64,000 nt of DNA from Phycisphaerae bacterium (GTDB lineage: Bacteria; Planctomycetota; Phycisphaerae; Phycisphaerales; UBA1924): NCBI GenBank assembly GCA_030432255.1, contig JAUIHS010000016.1, positions 43,677-107,676 of the forward strand, given 5' to 3'. The number at the start of each line of letters is the position of its first letter. Within the stretch, counting starts at the first letter, position 1. Made by a program: the position numbers and the translations under genes. Under the pieces are notes generated by a model. That model ran no database searches and was not told the origin of the DNA. It worked only from the letters and a program-made list of their open reading frames with translations. Shown one piece after another: positions 1-9,414 of the stretch.

Positions 1-57
1 AAAACTCTTGCAGATTCGCTGGAAGAACTCGCGTCCGAAATGGGTTTACGTGAATGA
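1..57 (+). CDS. C-terminal end of a gene cut by the window, possibly a sigma factor
   Basis: An open frame runs from the first base to a TGA at 55-57 and encodes an 18-residue helical tail ending in MGLRE. The next gene on the same strand looks like an anti-sigma factor, and such pairs usually follow an ECF-type sigma factor gene. The sigma factor identity is therefore inferred from the neighbour only; too little of the protein is present to recognise any domain. Confidence 0.4.
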   Translation, partial: KTLADSLEELASEMGLRE

Positions 58-118
58 ATGGTGGGCCTGGTGACCCAAGGCCCGGTATTTGCCCGGTTGG
101 GCGGGACTGTTGACAGCT

Positions 119-1060
119 ATGGCAAGTATGGACGAACACAACTCGACACCCGGCGATCACCGACATGGCGTCGGCGATCAGTCGCCACTCCCGCTGGCTG
201 CCCTGATCAGGGCTGCCGCGGATGGCGAGGTCACCGACGCCGAACAGGCGCAACTTGAAGCTGCGTCCGATAATGAATCGGTCACGGATCGCATCGAATT
301 CGAGCAGGACCTTCGCGCTGCGGTGCGACGCCACCTCGACCCAGTCGCAACTCCTGCGGACCTGAGGGAACGCATCGCGGCGGCCCTCGCGTCGGAGCCT
401 TCTGCTCGCGCCGACGATGTGGTGACTTCGCCCCACGGCGATACCCGCGATCGCAGTTTCTGGGCCTCGCCCGTCGTCGCGACCCTCGGTCGCTGGGCGG
501 CCGTCGCCGCGGTTCTCGCCATCGCCGCCACGCTCATCGTGATGGCCAGTCGCAGCACCGCGCCCTCCGTCTCAACGGATCAGGCATCGCGACTCGTCGG
601 CTTCGTCGGAAGCCAGCACGCCTCCTGCAAAGACTTCGGGGATCACTACAAGCAGAAGATGGAATGGCAGTCCGTCGGAGAGGCACACGATGCTGCGGCG
701 AAGATCCTGGACATCGCCCCGGCGGCATTTCACTTCGAGGATCTGCTGACGGCGGGCGGCTACGAATTCGGCGGACTCGGTCGCTGCGCGGTGCCGAATG
801 GTTCGCATTCGGTTCACCTGATTTACAAGCGTCTGAGCGACGGCACCCCGGTGAGTCTTTTCATCCAGACTGGCATGGCGCCGTCGCTGAAGCTCCCGAA
901 GAGCTGCTGCCTGATGGACTGCAAGCGGTCGCCGGAGTTCGCGACGTGGCAGGAAGTCAACGTGCGGTACTACGTGTTCAGCGAATCGCCGGACGTCGTG
1001 GCCGATGTGCTCACCGCATTCAAGGTCACTCGCGATCGCCACGTACTCGACGCCGAGTGA
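119..1060 (+). CDS. Anti-sigma-factor-like single-pass membrane protein
   Basis: A 313-residue protein. The N-terminal 100 residues are acidic and helical and include a segment (DLRERIAAAL) of the kind found just before the membrane helix in many anti-sigma factors. One strongly hydrophobic helix follows around residues 130-150 (WAAVAAVLAIAATLIVM), then an extracytoplasmic domain of about 150 residues with several cysteines. I do not see the HxxxCxxC zinc motif of ZAS-type anti-sigma factors. It follows a truncated upstream gene by about 60 bases, which suits a sigma/anti-sigma pair. The ATG at 119 is taken as the start; a TTG at 89 would add ten residues. The function is an inference from architecture and position. 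Confidence 0.55.
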   Translation: MASMDEHNSTPGDHRHGVGDQSPLPLAALIRAAADGEVTDAEQAQLEAASDNESVTDRIEFEQDLRAAVRRHLDPVATPADLRERIAAALASEPSARADDVVTSPHGDTRDRSFWASPVVATLGRWAAVAAVLAIAATLIVMASRSTAPSVSTDQASRLVGFVGSQHASCKDFGDHYKQKMEWQSVGEAHDAAAKILDIAPAAFHFEDLLTAGGYEFGGLGRCAVPNGSHSVHLIYKRLSDGTPVSLFIQTGMAPSLKLPKSCCLMDCKRSPEFATWQEVNVRYYVFSESPDVVADVLTAFKVTRDRHVLDAE

Positions 1061-1078
1061 TACCCGGCGCCGGACAGG

Positions 1079-1858
1079 TCAGGGGTACTCCTGGCGAGTC
1101 GGACGGATCATGATGTCATTCAGGTTGACGTGAGGCGGCTGTGACGCGACGAAGGTCACGAGTCGCGCGATGTCGTCCGGCTGAAGTACCGGCCCGATCT
1201 TCTCCATGAACGTCCCGAACTGCTCCGGATCGTAACCCGCCACCTGCTGAAACTCGCTCTCCACCACTGCCGGATGGATCGTCGTCACACGCACACCCTG
1301 CGGTCCCACCTCGCGGCGAACGGCTTCACCAATCGACGTGATAGCGAACTTCGTCGAGCCGTACATGGACGAGAAGGGTGAGACGTTCTTACCAACGGAA
1401 GAGGAGATGATCACGATATCGCGCGCGTGCGTCCGCCACGCCTCGGGCTCGGGCATCGACTCCAGCATCGCGTTGGCGCCTTCGCGGATGAGCCGCATGG
1501 CGCCCAGCAGATTGACCCGAATCACGTCTTCCCACTCATCCGTATCGGAGGAGAGCGGGCTTCCGGCAAGGCCGCGACCGGCGTTGGCGACGATCAGGTC
1601 TGCCGGACTGCCCCAAGTGTCCACCGCGGCGGCCAGCATGCGCGCGATTGTGCTCGCTTCGACGGCATCGCCCGCGACGGCGGTCGCCCGACCGCCACTC
1701 CCGGCGATCTCGTCCACGAGTGCATTCAGCCGTTCCGCGCGACGCGCGTTGACGACAACGGCCGCGCCGTGCGTTGCCAGTTCCCTGGCGATGGCGCTCC
1801 CGATCCCGGCGGAGGCGCCGGTGACGATGGCGATACGATTGGCAAGTGAGATGCTCAT
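1079..1858 (-). CDS. Short-chain dehydrogenase/reductase (SDR)
   Basis: A 259-residue NAD(P)-dependent oxidoreductase of the classical SDR family. The Rossmann glycine motif TGASAGIG lies near the N terminus, followed by the NAG motif, the catalytic Ser in IIISSSVG and the YxxxK pair in YGSTK. The substrate cannot be told from sequence. The ATG at 1858 is preferred because it places the glycine motif at the usual distance and because a TACACT box (1865-1870) sits six bases upstream, as for a leaderless mRNA. A GTG at 1915 overlaps the mnmE stop by four bases and would allow coupled translation of a form 19 residues longer. Confidence 0.85.
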   Translation of the reverse strand: MSISLANRIAIVTGASAGIGSAIARELATHGAAVVVNARRAERLNALVDEIAGSGGRATAVAGDAVEASTIARMLAAAVDTWGSPADLIVANAGRGLAGSPLSSDTDEWEDVIRVNLLGAMRLIREGANAMLESMPEPEAWRTHARDIVIISSSVGKNVSPFSSMYGSTKFAITSIGEAVRREVGPQGVRVTTIHPAVVESEFQQVAGYDPEQFGTFMEKIGPVLQPDDIARLVTFVASQPPHVNLNDIMIRPTRQEYP

Positions 1859-1864
1859 GCGACC

Positions 1865-1870
1865 AGTGTA
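1865..1870 (-). promoter_or_regulatory. -10 box for the SDR gene
   Basis: TACACT on the minus strand ends six bases before the ATG at 1858, so transcription would start at or next to the start codon. No good -35 hexamer is visible 17 bases upstream, so the promoter would be weak or activator-dependent. Confidence 0.4.
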
Positions 1871-1911
1871 GAGACACCGGCAACTCTCGTCCTGACGGCG
1901 CTCTCGACTGC

Positions 1912-3306
1912 TCACTTGCCGATGCAGAATGACGCGAAGATGCGCCCGATCACATCGTCGGGCGTGATGTGGCCGGCGAGTTCAGCGATGGCGTCCAGGG
2001 CGGTGCGAAGCTCCGCGCCGATGACTTCCGGTGAACTCAGATGGTGACTGTCGGGAACCGACCGGGCGAGGTCCACGGCGGCCTGCAGGTGAGCAAGAGT
2101 GACGGCAAGAGCGCGCCGGTGACGGGGCATGACGAGCAGGTCGGTCCCCTGCCGCGCACCGCTGATCGCGTCAAGGATCGAGCGTCGCAGCGGGCCGATG
2201 TTCCAGCCATCAATCGCACACACGGCCAGCACGCCGACACCCGAAGCAGCCGAGGGCAGATCGCCCTTCGTGCGGATGCGCAGCCGCGGCGTCTCTTCAG
2301 GTATGAGGTCAGACTCCGCGAATCGTGCGGCGGGGTCACACAGGATCACCACATCGGCCGTCTCGATGTGCTTCCGCGCGAGCGATTGTGCCTCATGGTC
2401 AAGGGGACTGCTCCGCGCGAGCGCCTCATCGAGGCCTGCGAGATCCACGAGTTGCATGGCACCGGCCGAGATCGATCGCGCCGGTGCCGCGAGGCGCCAC
2501 TCCGGGCACTGGTCAAAGACGATCCGTTCAACGATGGCGTCACGTGTCGTGCCCGGAGTCTCCGAGACGATTGCCCGCTCCCTCCCGAGGAGGTGATTGA
2601 AGAGAGTGGACTTTCCGGCGTTCGGAGGTCCGACCAGAACGACCGAAGGATCCGACGAGCGCACGGCATCGGCCGTATCCGCTCCGAGCGACTGGACACG
2701 ATGAATGAGCATCGTGAGCCGGTGATGCAGCGCTTCGGGGGCGATCGCGACCACGTCTTCTTCCTCGACGAAGTCAATGCCCGCTTCAACGAGCGCGAGC
2801 AGAGCAGCAAGCTCATCGGCAATCTCGCGATAAGCGGCGCCGGTGACTCCGGAGAGCAGGCGGGTCGCCGCAGCGTGCTCGGACTCGTTCCGCGCGGCGA
2901 TCGTCGCCTGGACCCCTTCGGCCTCTTCGATCGTCAGTCGACCACTCAGGAAGGCGCGGGCCGTGTACTCTCCGGGCTCGGCAAAGCGGACTCCTGGCCG
3001 GGAACAGATCGCCTCCAGCAACGAATCGACGACCCATTGATTGCCGACGATGTAGAGTTCTGCGCTGTCCTCCCCGGTATACGAAGCGGGTCCGGAGAAG
3101 GTCACCAGCAGCGCCGGCAACTCGATGTCCTGTGAACGACATCGAAAGCGACAACGGCAGCGAGCGGCTGCCCGGCTTCGCGCCGGTGCCTGAACCAGTA
3201 TCCGGTCGAGCACCTCGAACGTCCGGGGGCCGGAGAGACGAATGATGGCTCGGGACGACCAGCCGGGGGGCGACGCCTGGGCGGCAATCGTGTCTGCGTT
3301 GTTCAC
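1912..3306 (-). CDS. mnmE: tRNA modification GTPase MnmE
   Basis: A 464-residue protein of normal length for MnmE (TrmE). With MnmG it makes the carboxymethylaminomethyl modification of U34 in tRNAs reading split codon boxes. The N-terminal tetrahydrofolate-binding domain contains the [10 protein letters not shown] and [13 protein letters not shown] signatures. The G domain starts near residue 226 with GPPNAGKST, then PGTTRD, DLAG and TKGD. The protein ends in the diagnostic FCIGK with its conserved cysteine. The start is the GTG at 3306, which overlaps the stop of the polymerase IV gene by four bases (GTGA), so the two are probably translated together. The usual DTAG appears as DLAG, and the N-terminal region after residue 40 is unusually rich in Arg and Cys. 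Confidence 0.95.
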   Translation of the reverse strand: MNNADTIAAQASPPGWSSRAIIRLSGPRTFEVLDRILVQAPARSRAAARCRCRFRCRSQDIELPALLVTFSGPASYTGEDSAELYIVGNQWVVDSLLEAICSRPGVRFAEPGEYTARAFLSGRLTIEEAEGVQATIAARNESEHAAATRLLSGVTGAAYREIADELAALLALVEAGIDFVEEEDVVAIAPEALHHRLTMLIHRVQSLGADTADAVRSSDPSVVLVGPPNAGKSTLFNHLLGRERAIVSETPGTTRDAIVERIVFDQCPEWRLAAPARSISAGAMQLVDLAGLDEALARSSPLDHEAQSLARKHIETADVVILCDPAARFAESDLIPEETPRLRIRTKGDLPSAASGVGVLAVCAIDGWNIGPLRRSILDAISGARQGTDLLVMPRHRRALAVTLAHLQAAVDLARSVPDSHHLSSPEVIGAELRTALDAIAELAGHITPDDVIGRIFASFCIGK

Positions 3307-4631
3307 GGCTCCGCGTCCGGATGGCGGGTGCGGAAGTTGGAGGGACGCTTCTTCTCGCGGCAGGCCCGCGCACATGAGATCGCATCGAAGCCATGACGGG
3401 CGCGAATCGCATCCGCTGCCGCGTAGACAGCGCTGCGTTTGTCGTATGCCTCGGTCTCTCCCAGCCGAAGCTGTCGATGACTCTCCGGTGCCAGGTGGGA
3501 GAGTTTCACGCCGATGAGTCGCACGGAGAGTCGACGGCGGGTTGATCGAATGAGTTCATCGAGCAATCCCTCAGCGATGGGAAGCATGTCGGCGTCATGA
3601 TCGGTGGCGCCGACGGAACCGGCGGCGGGATCCGAAAGCGAGCGATCGCGGGTGAAGGTTGTGAAGTCGTCGTAGCGGAGCTTGATCGAGACACACCCCG
3701 CCCGAAGTCCTTTCTCACGCAGGGTGTACGTAGCCCGCGCCATCAACGCGTGAAGTGTAGTTACGAGATCCTCGCGCGATCGAATGTCCTCACTGAATGT
3801 GCGCTCTCGCGAGATGGACTTGCGATCTCGATGCGCCTCCGCCGGTCGGTCGGCTGGAAGGCCCATCGCCTTGCGCTGCAATTCGACGCCGAAGTCGCCC
3901 AGGTCCGCCGCGAGCTGCTCCGGATGTGCTTCGATGATGTCGCGCGTGTGCGTGTAGCCATGCCTGCGAAGGCGCTCTTCCGTCTTCGGGCCGACGCCCC
4001 TGAGTCGACGAATCGGGAGTGTCGCGGCAAAGCGCGGGGCGGCGTCGTGTCGCACGCAGGTGATCCCGGCGGGCTTGACGTAGCCACTGGCAATCTTGGC
4101 AAGGAATCGGTTGGGACCGATGCCGATGGACGCCGACATCTCGGTCTCTTCCCGGATCGCTTCCTGCAGTCGCCTCGCGAACTCGATGGGCCAGTCCGAT
4201 TCCCAGAAGTCCTCCGAGGATGTCTGATCGGGGTGGACGAGGCGCCGGGTCCAGCGTTCGAGTCCCTGGAGTCCGAGGTATGCTTCATCGATGCCGACGA
4301 TCCGCACGTCGGGAGTGAAGCGCTCGCAGACGGCCATCACTTCGCGCGAGACTTCGCTGTACCGACCGTGAGCCGCGTGCGTAATGATGGCATCGGGACA
4401 GAGACGCGCGGCCTGCGCGATGGGCATGGCGGTGCGGACGCCGTGACTTCGGGCGAGATAGTTGCTCGTGCAGACGACGCCGCGGCCGAACGAGCCATCG
4501 GGGCGTCGTCCGCCTCCGACGATGACCGGATGGCCGCGATACTCGGGGTGATCAAGTTCGACGACCTGTGCGAAGAAGCAGTCGAGATCGAGGTGCGCGA
4601 TGATGGTCGGCCACGCTGCCATGTGGACCAT
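3303..4631 (-). CDS. dinB: DNA polymerase IV (Y family, DinB)
   Basis: A translesion DNA polymerase of about 442 residues. The palm has HLDLDCFFA near the N terminus and GIDEAYL with the catalytic Asp-Glu pair; [15 protein letters not shown] matches the Y-family finger/palm signature. A helix-hairpin-helix thumb follows ([15 protein letters not shown]). The tail contains QLRLGE, which resembles a sliding-clamp binding motif. The start is uncertain: ATGs at 4631 and 4622 both put the first Asp near residue 12, and neither has a good ribosome binding site. It begins 20 bases after an unknown gene and overlaps mnmE by four bases. A LexA-box-like dyad lies upstream of this gene group. Confidence 0.93.
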   Translation of the reverse strand: MVHMAAWPTIIAHLDLDCFFAQVVELDHPEYRGHPVIVGGGRRPDGSFGRGVVCTSNYLARSHGVRTAMPIAQAARLCPDAIITHAAHGRYSEVSREVMAVCERFTPDVRIVGIDEAYLGLQGLERWTRRLVHPDQTSSEDFWESDWPIEFARRLQEAIREETEMSASIGIGPNRFLAKIASGYVKPAGITCVRHDAAPRFAATLPIRRLRGVGPKTEERLRRHGYTHTRDIIEAHPEQLAADLGDFGVELQRKAMGLPADRPAEAHRDRKSISRERTFSEDIRSREDLVTTLHALMARATYTLREKGLRAGCVSIKLRYDDFTTFTRDRSLSDPAAGSVGATDHDADMLPIAEGLLDELIRSTRRRLSVRLIGVKLSHLAPESHRQLRLGETEAYDKRSAVYAAADAIRARHGFDAISCARACREKKRPSNFRTRHPDAEP

Positions 4632-4650
4632 TCTGACGCCAATCGTCGGT

Positions 4651-5286
4651 TCACGCAGCGATGCGCCCGGCGGAACCGGTGAAGTGAAGCAATTCGTCGA
4701 CACCTGGCGAACGCCTCGCCACGCCGTGGCGCAGCGCGAAGGCGATTTCTGCGGGTCGGATGATCTCGACGAGATCGACGCGCTCACCCAGTTGCCAGAG
4801 CGCGATCGCGCTCTCGAGCGGTTCACCGATCAGGCCATCCGCACCGCGCCCCTCCGCTGCGAGGCGTGCCAGGAACAGGGCGTGGCACGCATCATCGATG
4901 TGGCGGGCCAGGCGAACGCGATCGGCGGTATCGAGGGGATTGCTCCCGGCGGGAAGGGCGGCCAACTGATCCTGCACGGTCAGGAGGGCCCGCAGCACGA
5001 CCGCCGCCGGGGCCACGCCAAGACGACCTGAGCGCTGCTCCAGGCGATCGAAGAGTTCCGCGAGGAGGAAGCGGGCGTGTTCATTGGGTCGGTGCGTCAT
5101 TTCCGTGATGCGCCGGATGGCCACCGCCAGACCACAGAGATCGGCATGAGCCTCGTCTCCCAGCGCGAGGCGGACAGGGAGAGGCACGCGCCGGCCGTAG
5201 CGGAGAATCTCATCGATCAGCGTGTCGAAGCGACCGGTCTCGGCCAGGCGCGTCAGGCGTTCGAAGCTGAGTGTGGCATGGATCAT
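4651..5286 (-). CDS. Unknown 211-residue helical protein, first gene of the dinB group
   Basis: I do not recognise the family. The protein is almost entirely predicted helix, without signal peptide, membrane segment or cysteine cluster, and with many Arg, Glu and Leu residues, so it is probably cytoplasmic. The ATG at 5286 has an AGGAG about eight bases upstream. It is the first gene of a leftward group with DNA polymerase IV and mnmE, so it is probably transcribed from the promoter region that holds the LexA-box-like sequence. An accessory role in damage tolerance is possible from position only. Confidence 0.7.
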   Translation of the reverse strand: MIHATLSFERLTRLAETGRFDTLIDEILRYGRRVPLPVRLALGDEAHADLCGLAVAIRRITEMTHRPNEHARFLLAELFDRLEQRSGRLGVAPAAVVLRALLTVQDQLAALPAGSNPLDTADRVRLARHIDDACHALFLARLAAEGRGADGLIGEPLESAIALWQLGERVDLVEIIRPAEIAFALRHGVARRSPGVDELLHFTGSAGRIAA

Positions 5287-5639
5287 GGTGCAGACTCCTG
5301 AGAGCCCCCTCGGGCGTCATTCAGTTCGGAAATGGATCGCACGAACATACTAGGAACATATTTGTTCGGGTTTTCATGGAAGTCAAGATGTATTTGGATT
5401 CTTTTTGGCTGATTTTCACCGAGTGAAATCCAGGATGAGTGTCCGACACCCGCGCCATTCGGACATGACGCCCCTTCCCGGGCCGTGTAAGGTGGTTGCA
5501 AGAACACAACCCCCGCCATGAACGGCGGATGCAACGCGGCCCGCCGCACCCCCAACAATGCCTGTGTGCTGTCCGGGCGGTGTGAGGACACTTCGAAGTG
5601 CGGAGCATGCCGCAGGACACCACACACGGAAGGAAATCC
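5287..5639. other. Divergent intergenic region with an AT-rich core
   Basis: 353 bases between the dinB group (minus) and the first GspG-like gene (plus). The segment 5335-5420 is clearly richer in A and T than its surroundings and should hold the promoters. The LexA-box-like dyad is listed separately. I see no RNA gene here. Confidence 0.6.
5343..5367. promoter_or_regulatory. Possible LexA operator upstream of the dinB gene group
   Basis: GAACATA occurs twice (5343-5349 and 5354-5360), and the second copy forms a dyad with TGTTC (arms GAACA and TGTTC around four bases, 5354-5367). Known LexA boxes in several phyla are built from GAAC/GTTC half-sites. The window encodes LexA, and dinB genes are classical SOS members. 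Which spacing this LexA reads is unknown. Confidence 0.4.
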
Positions 5640-6158
5640 ATGAACGAAGAATTTGGAGTCGAACCTCAGAAGCAATCCAACACGCTTGGCCTCATCGGGT
5701 TCATCCTCGCATTCTGCGTGTCGCCGATCGGACTGCTCGTCAGCCTGATCGCACTGGCCAAGCCGCCGCGGGGCTTCGCGATCGGCGGTGTGGCCGTCGG
5801 CCTGCTGGGGTCCGTGCTGTGGGGGCTCTTCGGGTGGGGCATCTACCTCGGCATCGACATCACAGCAAAGGGCGTCGAAGGCTACGCCGACCTGTCGGCG
5901 GTGCGATCCGCGATGAGCCAGCAGAGCGATGCGACGGACCTGTCCACGCTGGGACTGTCCGAGGATCAGACCCTGGATCCCTGGGGCAATCCCTACCGGC
6001 TGGACACCCAGGACGCCGAGTGGTCGCTGACCTCCGCCGGTAAGGATGGCGCCCTCGACACGAAGGACGACGTTGTCATCCGGCAGAACATGACCGAGGA
6101 AGAGGTCATCCAGGCCTTTGCGGATGCATTCGCCGCCTCAATGGGCGCGCAGCCGTAA
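5640..6158 (+). CDS. Membrane protein with a GspG-like C-terminal module
   Basis: A 172-residue protein. The ATG at 5640 follows an AGGA purine run. Residues 12-65 hold two hydrophobic helices joined by a short KPPRG turn, an arrangement seen in DUF4190-type membrane proteins. The C-terminal third contains DPWGNPYRL and then SAGKDGALDTKDD, which matches the conserved calcium-binding end of type II secretion major pseudopilins (GspG). There is no N-terminal prepilin cleavage motif, so it is not itself a pilin. The next gene is a paralogue with two such modules. Function unknown; the module may bind calcium on the outer side of the membrane. Confidence 0.7.
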   Translation: MNEEFGVEPQKQSNTLGLIGFILAFCVSPIGLLVSLIALAKPPRGFAIGGVAVGLLGSVLWGLFGWGIYLGIDITAKGVEGYADLSAVRSAMSQQSDATDLSTLGLSEDQTLDPWGNPYRLDTQDAEWSLTSAGKDGALDTKDDVVIRQNMTEEEVIQAFADAFAASMGAQP

Positions 6159-6239
6159 CCGCAACGCAATTCAACGGACCCGCCGACGGAAACGCCGGCG
6201 TGTCCTTTCTCAGACCCGCCAGTCATTGAAAGGTGACGG

Positions 6240-7106
6240 ATGTCGCAACCGAAGTATCGATCGCCCGCTCGGACCGAGGACAATCCGCTCGCCCTTCCGG
6301 GACTGCTGCTCGCGATCCTCATCGGCCCCATCGGGCTCGTGGTCTCGCTGATCGCCGTGACGCGCCGGCCGCGAGGCGTTGCGGTGGCGGGCGTGATCGT
6401 CGGTTCGCTGACCACCCTGACCCTGCTGACGGTCACGGTGGTCGTGATCGTGATGGTCAATCGCGGCAGAGCGATCTTCGAGCAGTATGGCGCGCTTGAC
6501 GACGACATCACCGAAGTAGCTGGAACGCTGTCGACACTTCACGCCGAGTCGGGTGCCTGGCCGGACAGCCTCACCGCTCTCGGTCTGACGGAAGACCTGC
6601 TGACAGATCCATGGGGGCAGCCATATCACTATGAACTCACCCCTGACGGTGCCAACTGGGTCCTCGCATCCGCGGGCCCTGATGGAGAGATGGAGACGAG
6701 GGACGACCTTCGCTTCGACCGCTTCATGCCGCACGCCGAGTTGTATCTCGCGCGGGAGACGACCCACCTGGCAACGAGTCTCTTTGGGGCACCGAGCGTG
6801 GTGGACGAGTCGATGAGTGGCGTCATGAACATGGCTCGCCTGAAGAAGGCGGCACAGGAGTTCGCCCAGGAACAAGGGGAGTTCCCCGAGGCGATCGAGG
6901 AGGTTCCCGGTCTGGTGGACTGGATGCTGCTGGATCCGTGGGGGCAGCAGTACGCCTACGAGGTGACCGAAGGAGGCAGGGTCCGCATTCGCAGTGCGGG
7001 CGCGGACGGGCGCCTCGGCACCGCGGACGACCTCGACAGCGAAGGCAACACCAGGATCAACGTGTCGACCGGGAACGCATCGGAGACGCCCGCCGAGGCC
7101 GACTGA
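6240..7106 (+). CDS. Membrane protein with two GspG-like modules
   Basis: A 288-residue paralogue of the gene before it, starting at an ATG preceded by AAAGGTGA. Residues 20-85 form the same two-helix membrane part with an RRPRG turn. Two GspG-like modules follow: DPWGQPYHYE with SAGPDGEMETRDD, and DPWGQQYAYE with SAGADGRLGTADD. Each module is preceded by a helix ending in a proline-rich turn, as in pseudopilin C termini. The duplication inside one protein and the lack of any prepilin peptidase site argue against a pilus role. Likely cotranscribed with the upstream paralogue (81-base gap). Confidence 0.7.
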   Translation: MSQPKYRSPARTEDNPLALPGLLLAILIGPIGLVVSLIAVTRRPRGVAVAGVIVGSLTTLTLLTVTVVVIVMVNRGRAIFEQYGALDDDITEVAGTLSTLHAESGAWPDSLTALGLTEDLLTDPWGQPYHYELTPDGANWVLASAGPDGEMETRDDLRFDRFMPHAELYLARETTHLATSLFGAPSVVDESMSGVMNMARLKKAAQEFAQEQGEFPEAIEEVPGLVDWMLLDPWGQQYAYEVTEGGRVRIRSAGADGRLGTADDLDSEGNTRINVSTGNASETPAEAD

Positions 7107-7220
7107 CCGGCGACTGTCAGATCGGCAGCATGCCCGCCCATCGGCAGCCTCGTGGCGGGCCGCATCGGCCCTGGCGACGCACAGAGGCCACCTGACGCCA
7201 TCCGGGAGCATCACCGGCGC

Positions 7221-7236
7221 TGGCATCCCCCTTGCA
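7221..7236 (+). promoter_or_regulatory. Sigma-54-type promoter upstream of dnaK
   Basis: TGGCATCCCCCTTGCA fits the -24/-12 promoter of sigma-54: the GG and GC pairs are spaced exactly as required (GG at -25/-24, GC at -13/-12) and TTGCA matches fully. The start of transcription would be near 7247, leaving a leader of about 80 bases before dnaK. No CIRCE element (the HrcA site) is visible. Confidence 0.55.
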
Positions 7237-7329
7237 ATATGAGAAGTGTCCGGCCGAAGAATCCGGCCATGAACCAAACGATTCGTCCCGCCTCCGGTGT
7301 GGGACCTGGAACAGAGTTAGAGGTGTCAG

Positions 7330-9234
7330 ATGGGCAAGACGATTGGAATCGACCTCGGGACCACCAACTCGGTCGTCGCCGTCATGGAAGGCGGCCAGCC
7401 GAAGGTCCTGATCAACGCACAGGGCAACCGCACGACGCCGTCCGTGGTCGCCTTCACCGACAAGGGCGAGCGACTCGTGGGTCAGCCCGCCCGTCACCAG
7501 CAGGTCACGAACCCGAAGAACACGATCTACTCGATCAAGCGCTTCATGGGCCGTCGCCACAACGAGGTGCAGTCCGAAGAGAAGATGGTGCCGTACGGCA
7601 TCGTCGGCGGACCGACTGACCTCGTGAAGGTGAGCGCCCGTGACAAGGAGTTCACGCCGCCGGAGATCAGCGCCATGGTGCTCCAGTACCTCAAGAAGGT
7701 CGCGGAGGACTACCTGGGCGAGACCGTCGACAGTGCGGTCATCACCGTGCCCGCGTACTTCAATGATGCGCAGCGCCAGGCCACCAAGGACGCCGGTGAG
7801 ATCGCTGGCCTGAAGGTCGAGCGGATCATCAATGAACCCACCGCCGCCGCGCTGGCGTACGGCCTCGAGAAGAAGTCCAACGAGAAGATCGCGGTCTTCG
7901 ACTTCGGTGGTGGTACGTTCGATATCTCCATCCTGGATGTCGGCGACGGCGTCTTCGAGGTGCTCTCCACGAACGGTGACACCCATCTCGGCGGCGATGA
8001 CGTCGACGAAGTGCTGATCGGCTACATCGCCGACGAGTTCAAGAAGCAGGAAGGCATCGATATCCGCAGCGACCCGATGGCGCTTCAGCGTCTGAAGGAA
8101 GCCGCCGAGAAGGCCAAGTGCGAACTCTCCAACACGCAGGAGACGACCGTCAACCTGCCCTTCATCACGGCGGACCAGAGCGGCCCGAAGCATCTCCAGA
8201 TGTCCATCAGCCGGGCGAAGTTCGAGAGCCTGATCGGCCCGATGCTTCAGCGCCTGAAGGACCCGAGCGTCGCCGCGCTGAAGGACGCGAAGCTCGACCC
8301 GAGCAAGATCGACGAGATCGTGCTGGTGGGTGGTTCGACGCGTATCCCGGCGGTGCAGGAACTCTGCAAGGAGATCTTCGGCAAGGAGCCGAACCGCAGC
8401 ATCAACCCGGACGAGGTGGTCGCGGTGGGAGCGGCGATCCAGGGTGGCGTCCTGCAGGGCGACGTCAAGGACGTGCTCCTGCTCGATGTGACCCCGCTCA
8501 GCCTCGGTGTCGAAACCATGGGCGGTGTGATGACAACCCTTATCCAGCGCAACACCACGATCCCGACGTCCAAGAAGGAGACCTTCTCCACCGCGAGCGA
8601 CAATCAGCCCTCCGTGATGATTCACGTGCTCCAGGGCGAGCGCCCCATGGCAGGTGACAACCGCACGCTCGGCCAGTTCGAACTCAAGGACATTCCGCCG
8701 GCGCCTCGCGGCACGCCTCAGATCGAGGTCGAGTTCGCGCTTGATGCCAACGGCATTCTCAAGGTGTCCGCCACCGACAAGGGCACGGGCAAGAGCCAGA
8801 ACATCGAGATCAAGTCGTCCAGCGGACTCTCGGACGAAGAGATTGACAAGATGAAGCGCGACGCCGAAGCCCACGCTGCGGAAGACACCGAGCGGCGCGA
8901 AGTCGTTGACCTCAAGAACAAGGGTGACAGCATGGTCTTCCAGACCCGCAAGGCGCTCGAGGAACACGGCGGCCAGGTGACCTCTGAAGTTCGCGGCAAG
9001 ATCGAGAGCGCCGTCTCCAACCTCGAGGAGAAGATCAAGGGCGACGACAAGGCCGCGATCGAAGCAGCCATCAACGAACTCGAATCCGTCTCCATGGAGC
9101 TTGGCAAGGCTGTTTATGAGGCCGAGGCTGCGAAGCAGGGCGAGTCTGCCGGTGCAACCGATACGTCCGATGCAGGTACGACGAATGACAGCGACGATGT
9201 GGTCGATGCCGAATTCACGGTGAAAGACGACTGA
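7330..9234 (+). CDS. dnaK: Molecular chaperone DnaK (Hsp70)
   Basis: A 634-residue Hsp70 of normal length. It starts with [20 protein letters not shown], the phosphate-1 loop of the ATPase domain, and contains [37 protein letters not shown] and [10 protein letters not shown]. The substrate-binding domain follows from about residue 390 ([14 protein letters not shown]), and the lid ends in an acidic, Gly/Thr-rich tail with the sequence DDVVDAEF. It folds and protects cytoplasmic proteins in an ATP cycle with DnaJ and GrpE, neither of which is adjacent. The ATG is preceded by an AGAGGTG ribosome binding site. A sigma-54-type promoter lies upstream and an intrinsic terminator downstream, so the gene appears to be a single transcription unit. 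Confidence 0.98.
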   Translation: MGKTIGIDLGTTNSVVAVMEGGQPKVLINAQGNRTTPSVVAFTDKGERLVGQPARHQQVTNPKNTIYSIKRFMGRRHNEVQSEEKMVPYGIVGGPTDLVKVSARDKEFTPPEISAMVLQYLKKVAEDYLGETVDSAVITVPAYFNDAQRQATKDAGEIAGLKVERIINEPTAAALAYGLEKKSNEKIAVFDFGGGTFDISILDVGDGVFEVLSTNGDTHLGGDDVDEVLIGYIADEFKKQEGIDIRSDPMALQRLKEAAEKAKCELSNTQETTVNLPFITADQSGPKHLQMSISRAKFESLIGPMLQRLKDPSVAALKDAKLDPSKIDEIVLVGGSTRIPAVQELCKEIFGKEPNRSINPDEVVAVGAAIQGGVLQGDVKDVLLLDVTPLSLGVETMGGVMTTLIQRNTTIPTSKKETFSTASDNQPSVMIHVLQGERPMAGDNRTLGQFELKDIPPAPRGTPQIEVEFALDANGILKVSATDKGTGKSQNIEIKSSSGLSDEEIDKMKRDAEAHAAEDTERREVVDLKNKGDSMVFQTRKALEEHGGQVTSEVRGKIESAVSNLEEKIKGDDKAAIEAAINELESVSMELGKAVYEAEAAKQGESAGATDTSDAGTTNDSDDVVDAEFTVKDD

Positions 9235-9326
9235 GTCGAACTCGAATAAGAAGACCGACGTACCAACGACGGTTTCTCCCGAACCACGTCCTGCGGGACA
9301 CTGATTCTCATTCTCTTCCTCCTCCT

Positions 9327-9368
9327 GACGCCCTTCACGACCACACGCCGTGAGGGGCGTCTTTGTTT
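9327..9368 (+). terminator. Intrinsic terminator of dnaK
   Basis: A 13-bp stem (9327-9339 with 9349-9361, one T-G pair) closes a nine-base loop and is followed by TTTGTTT. Confidence 0.85.
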
Positions 9369-9414
9369 AAAGAGAAGAGACCAGGGATGAGGGAGGCGGA
9401 ACCGTATCCGGAAC

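Noticed and set aside
7107..7329. CIRCE element before dnaK
   Set aside because: No TTAGCACTC-N9-GAGTGCTAA or near match is present.
7117..8967. Long open frame antisense to dnaK
   Set aside because: It is the complementary reading of a conserved Hsp70 gene and has no plausible protein features of its own.
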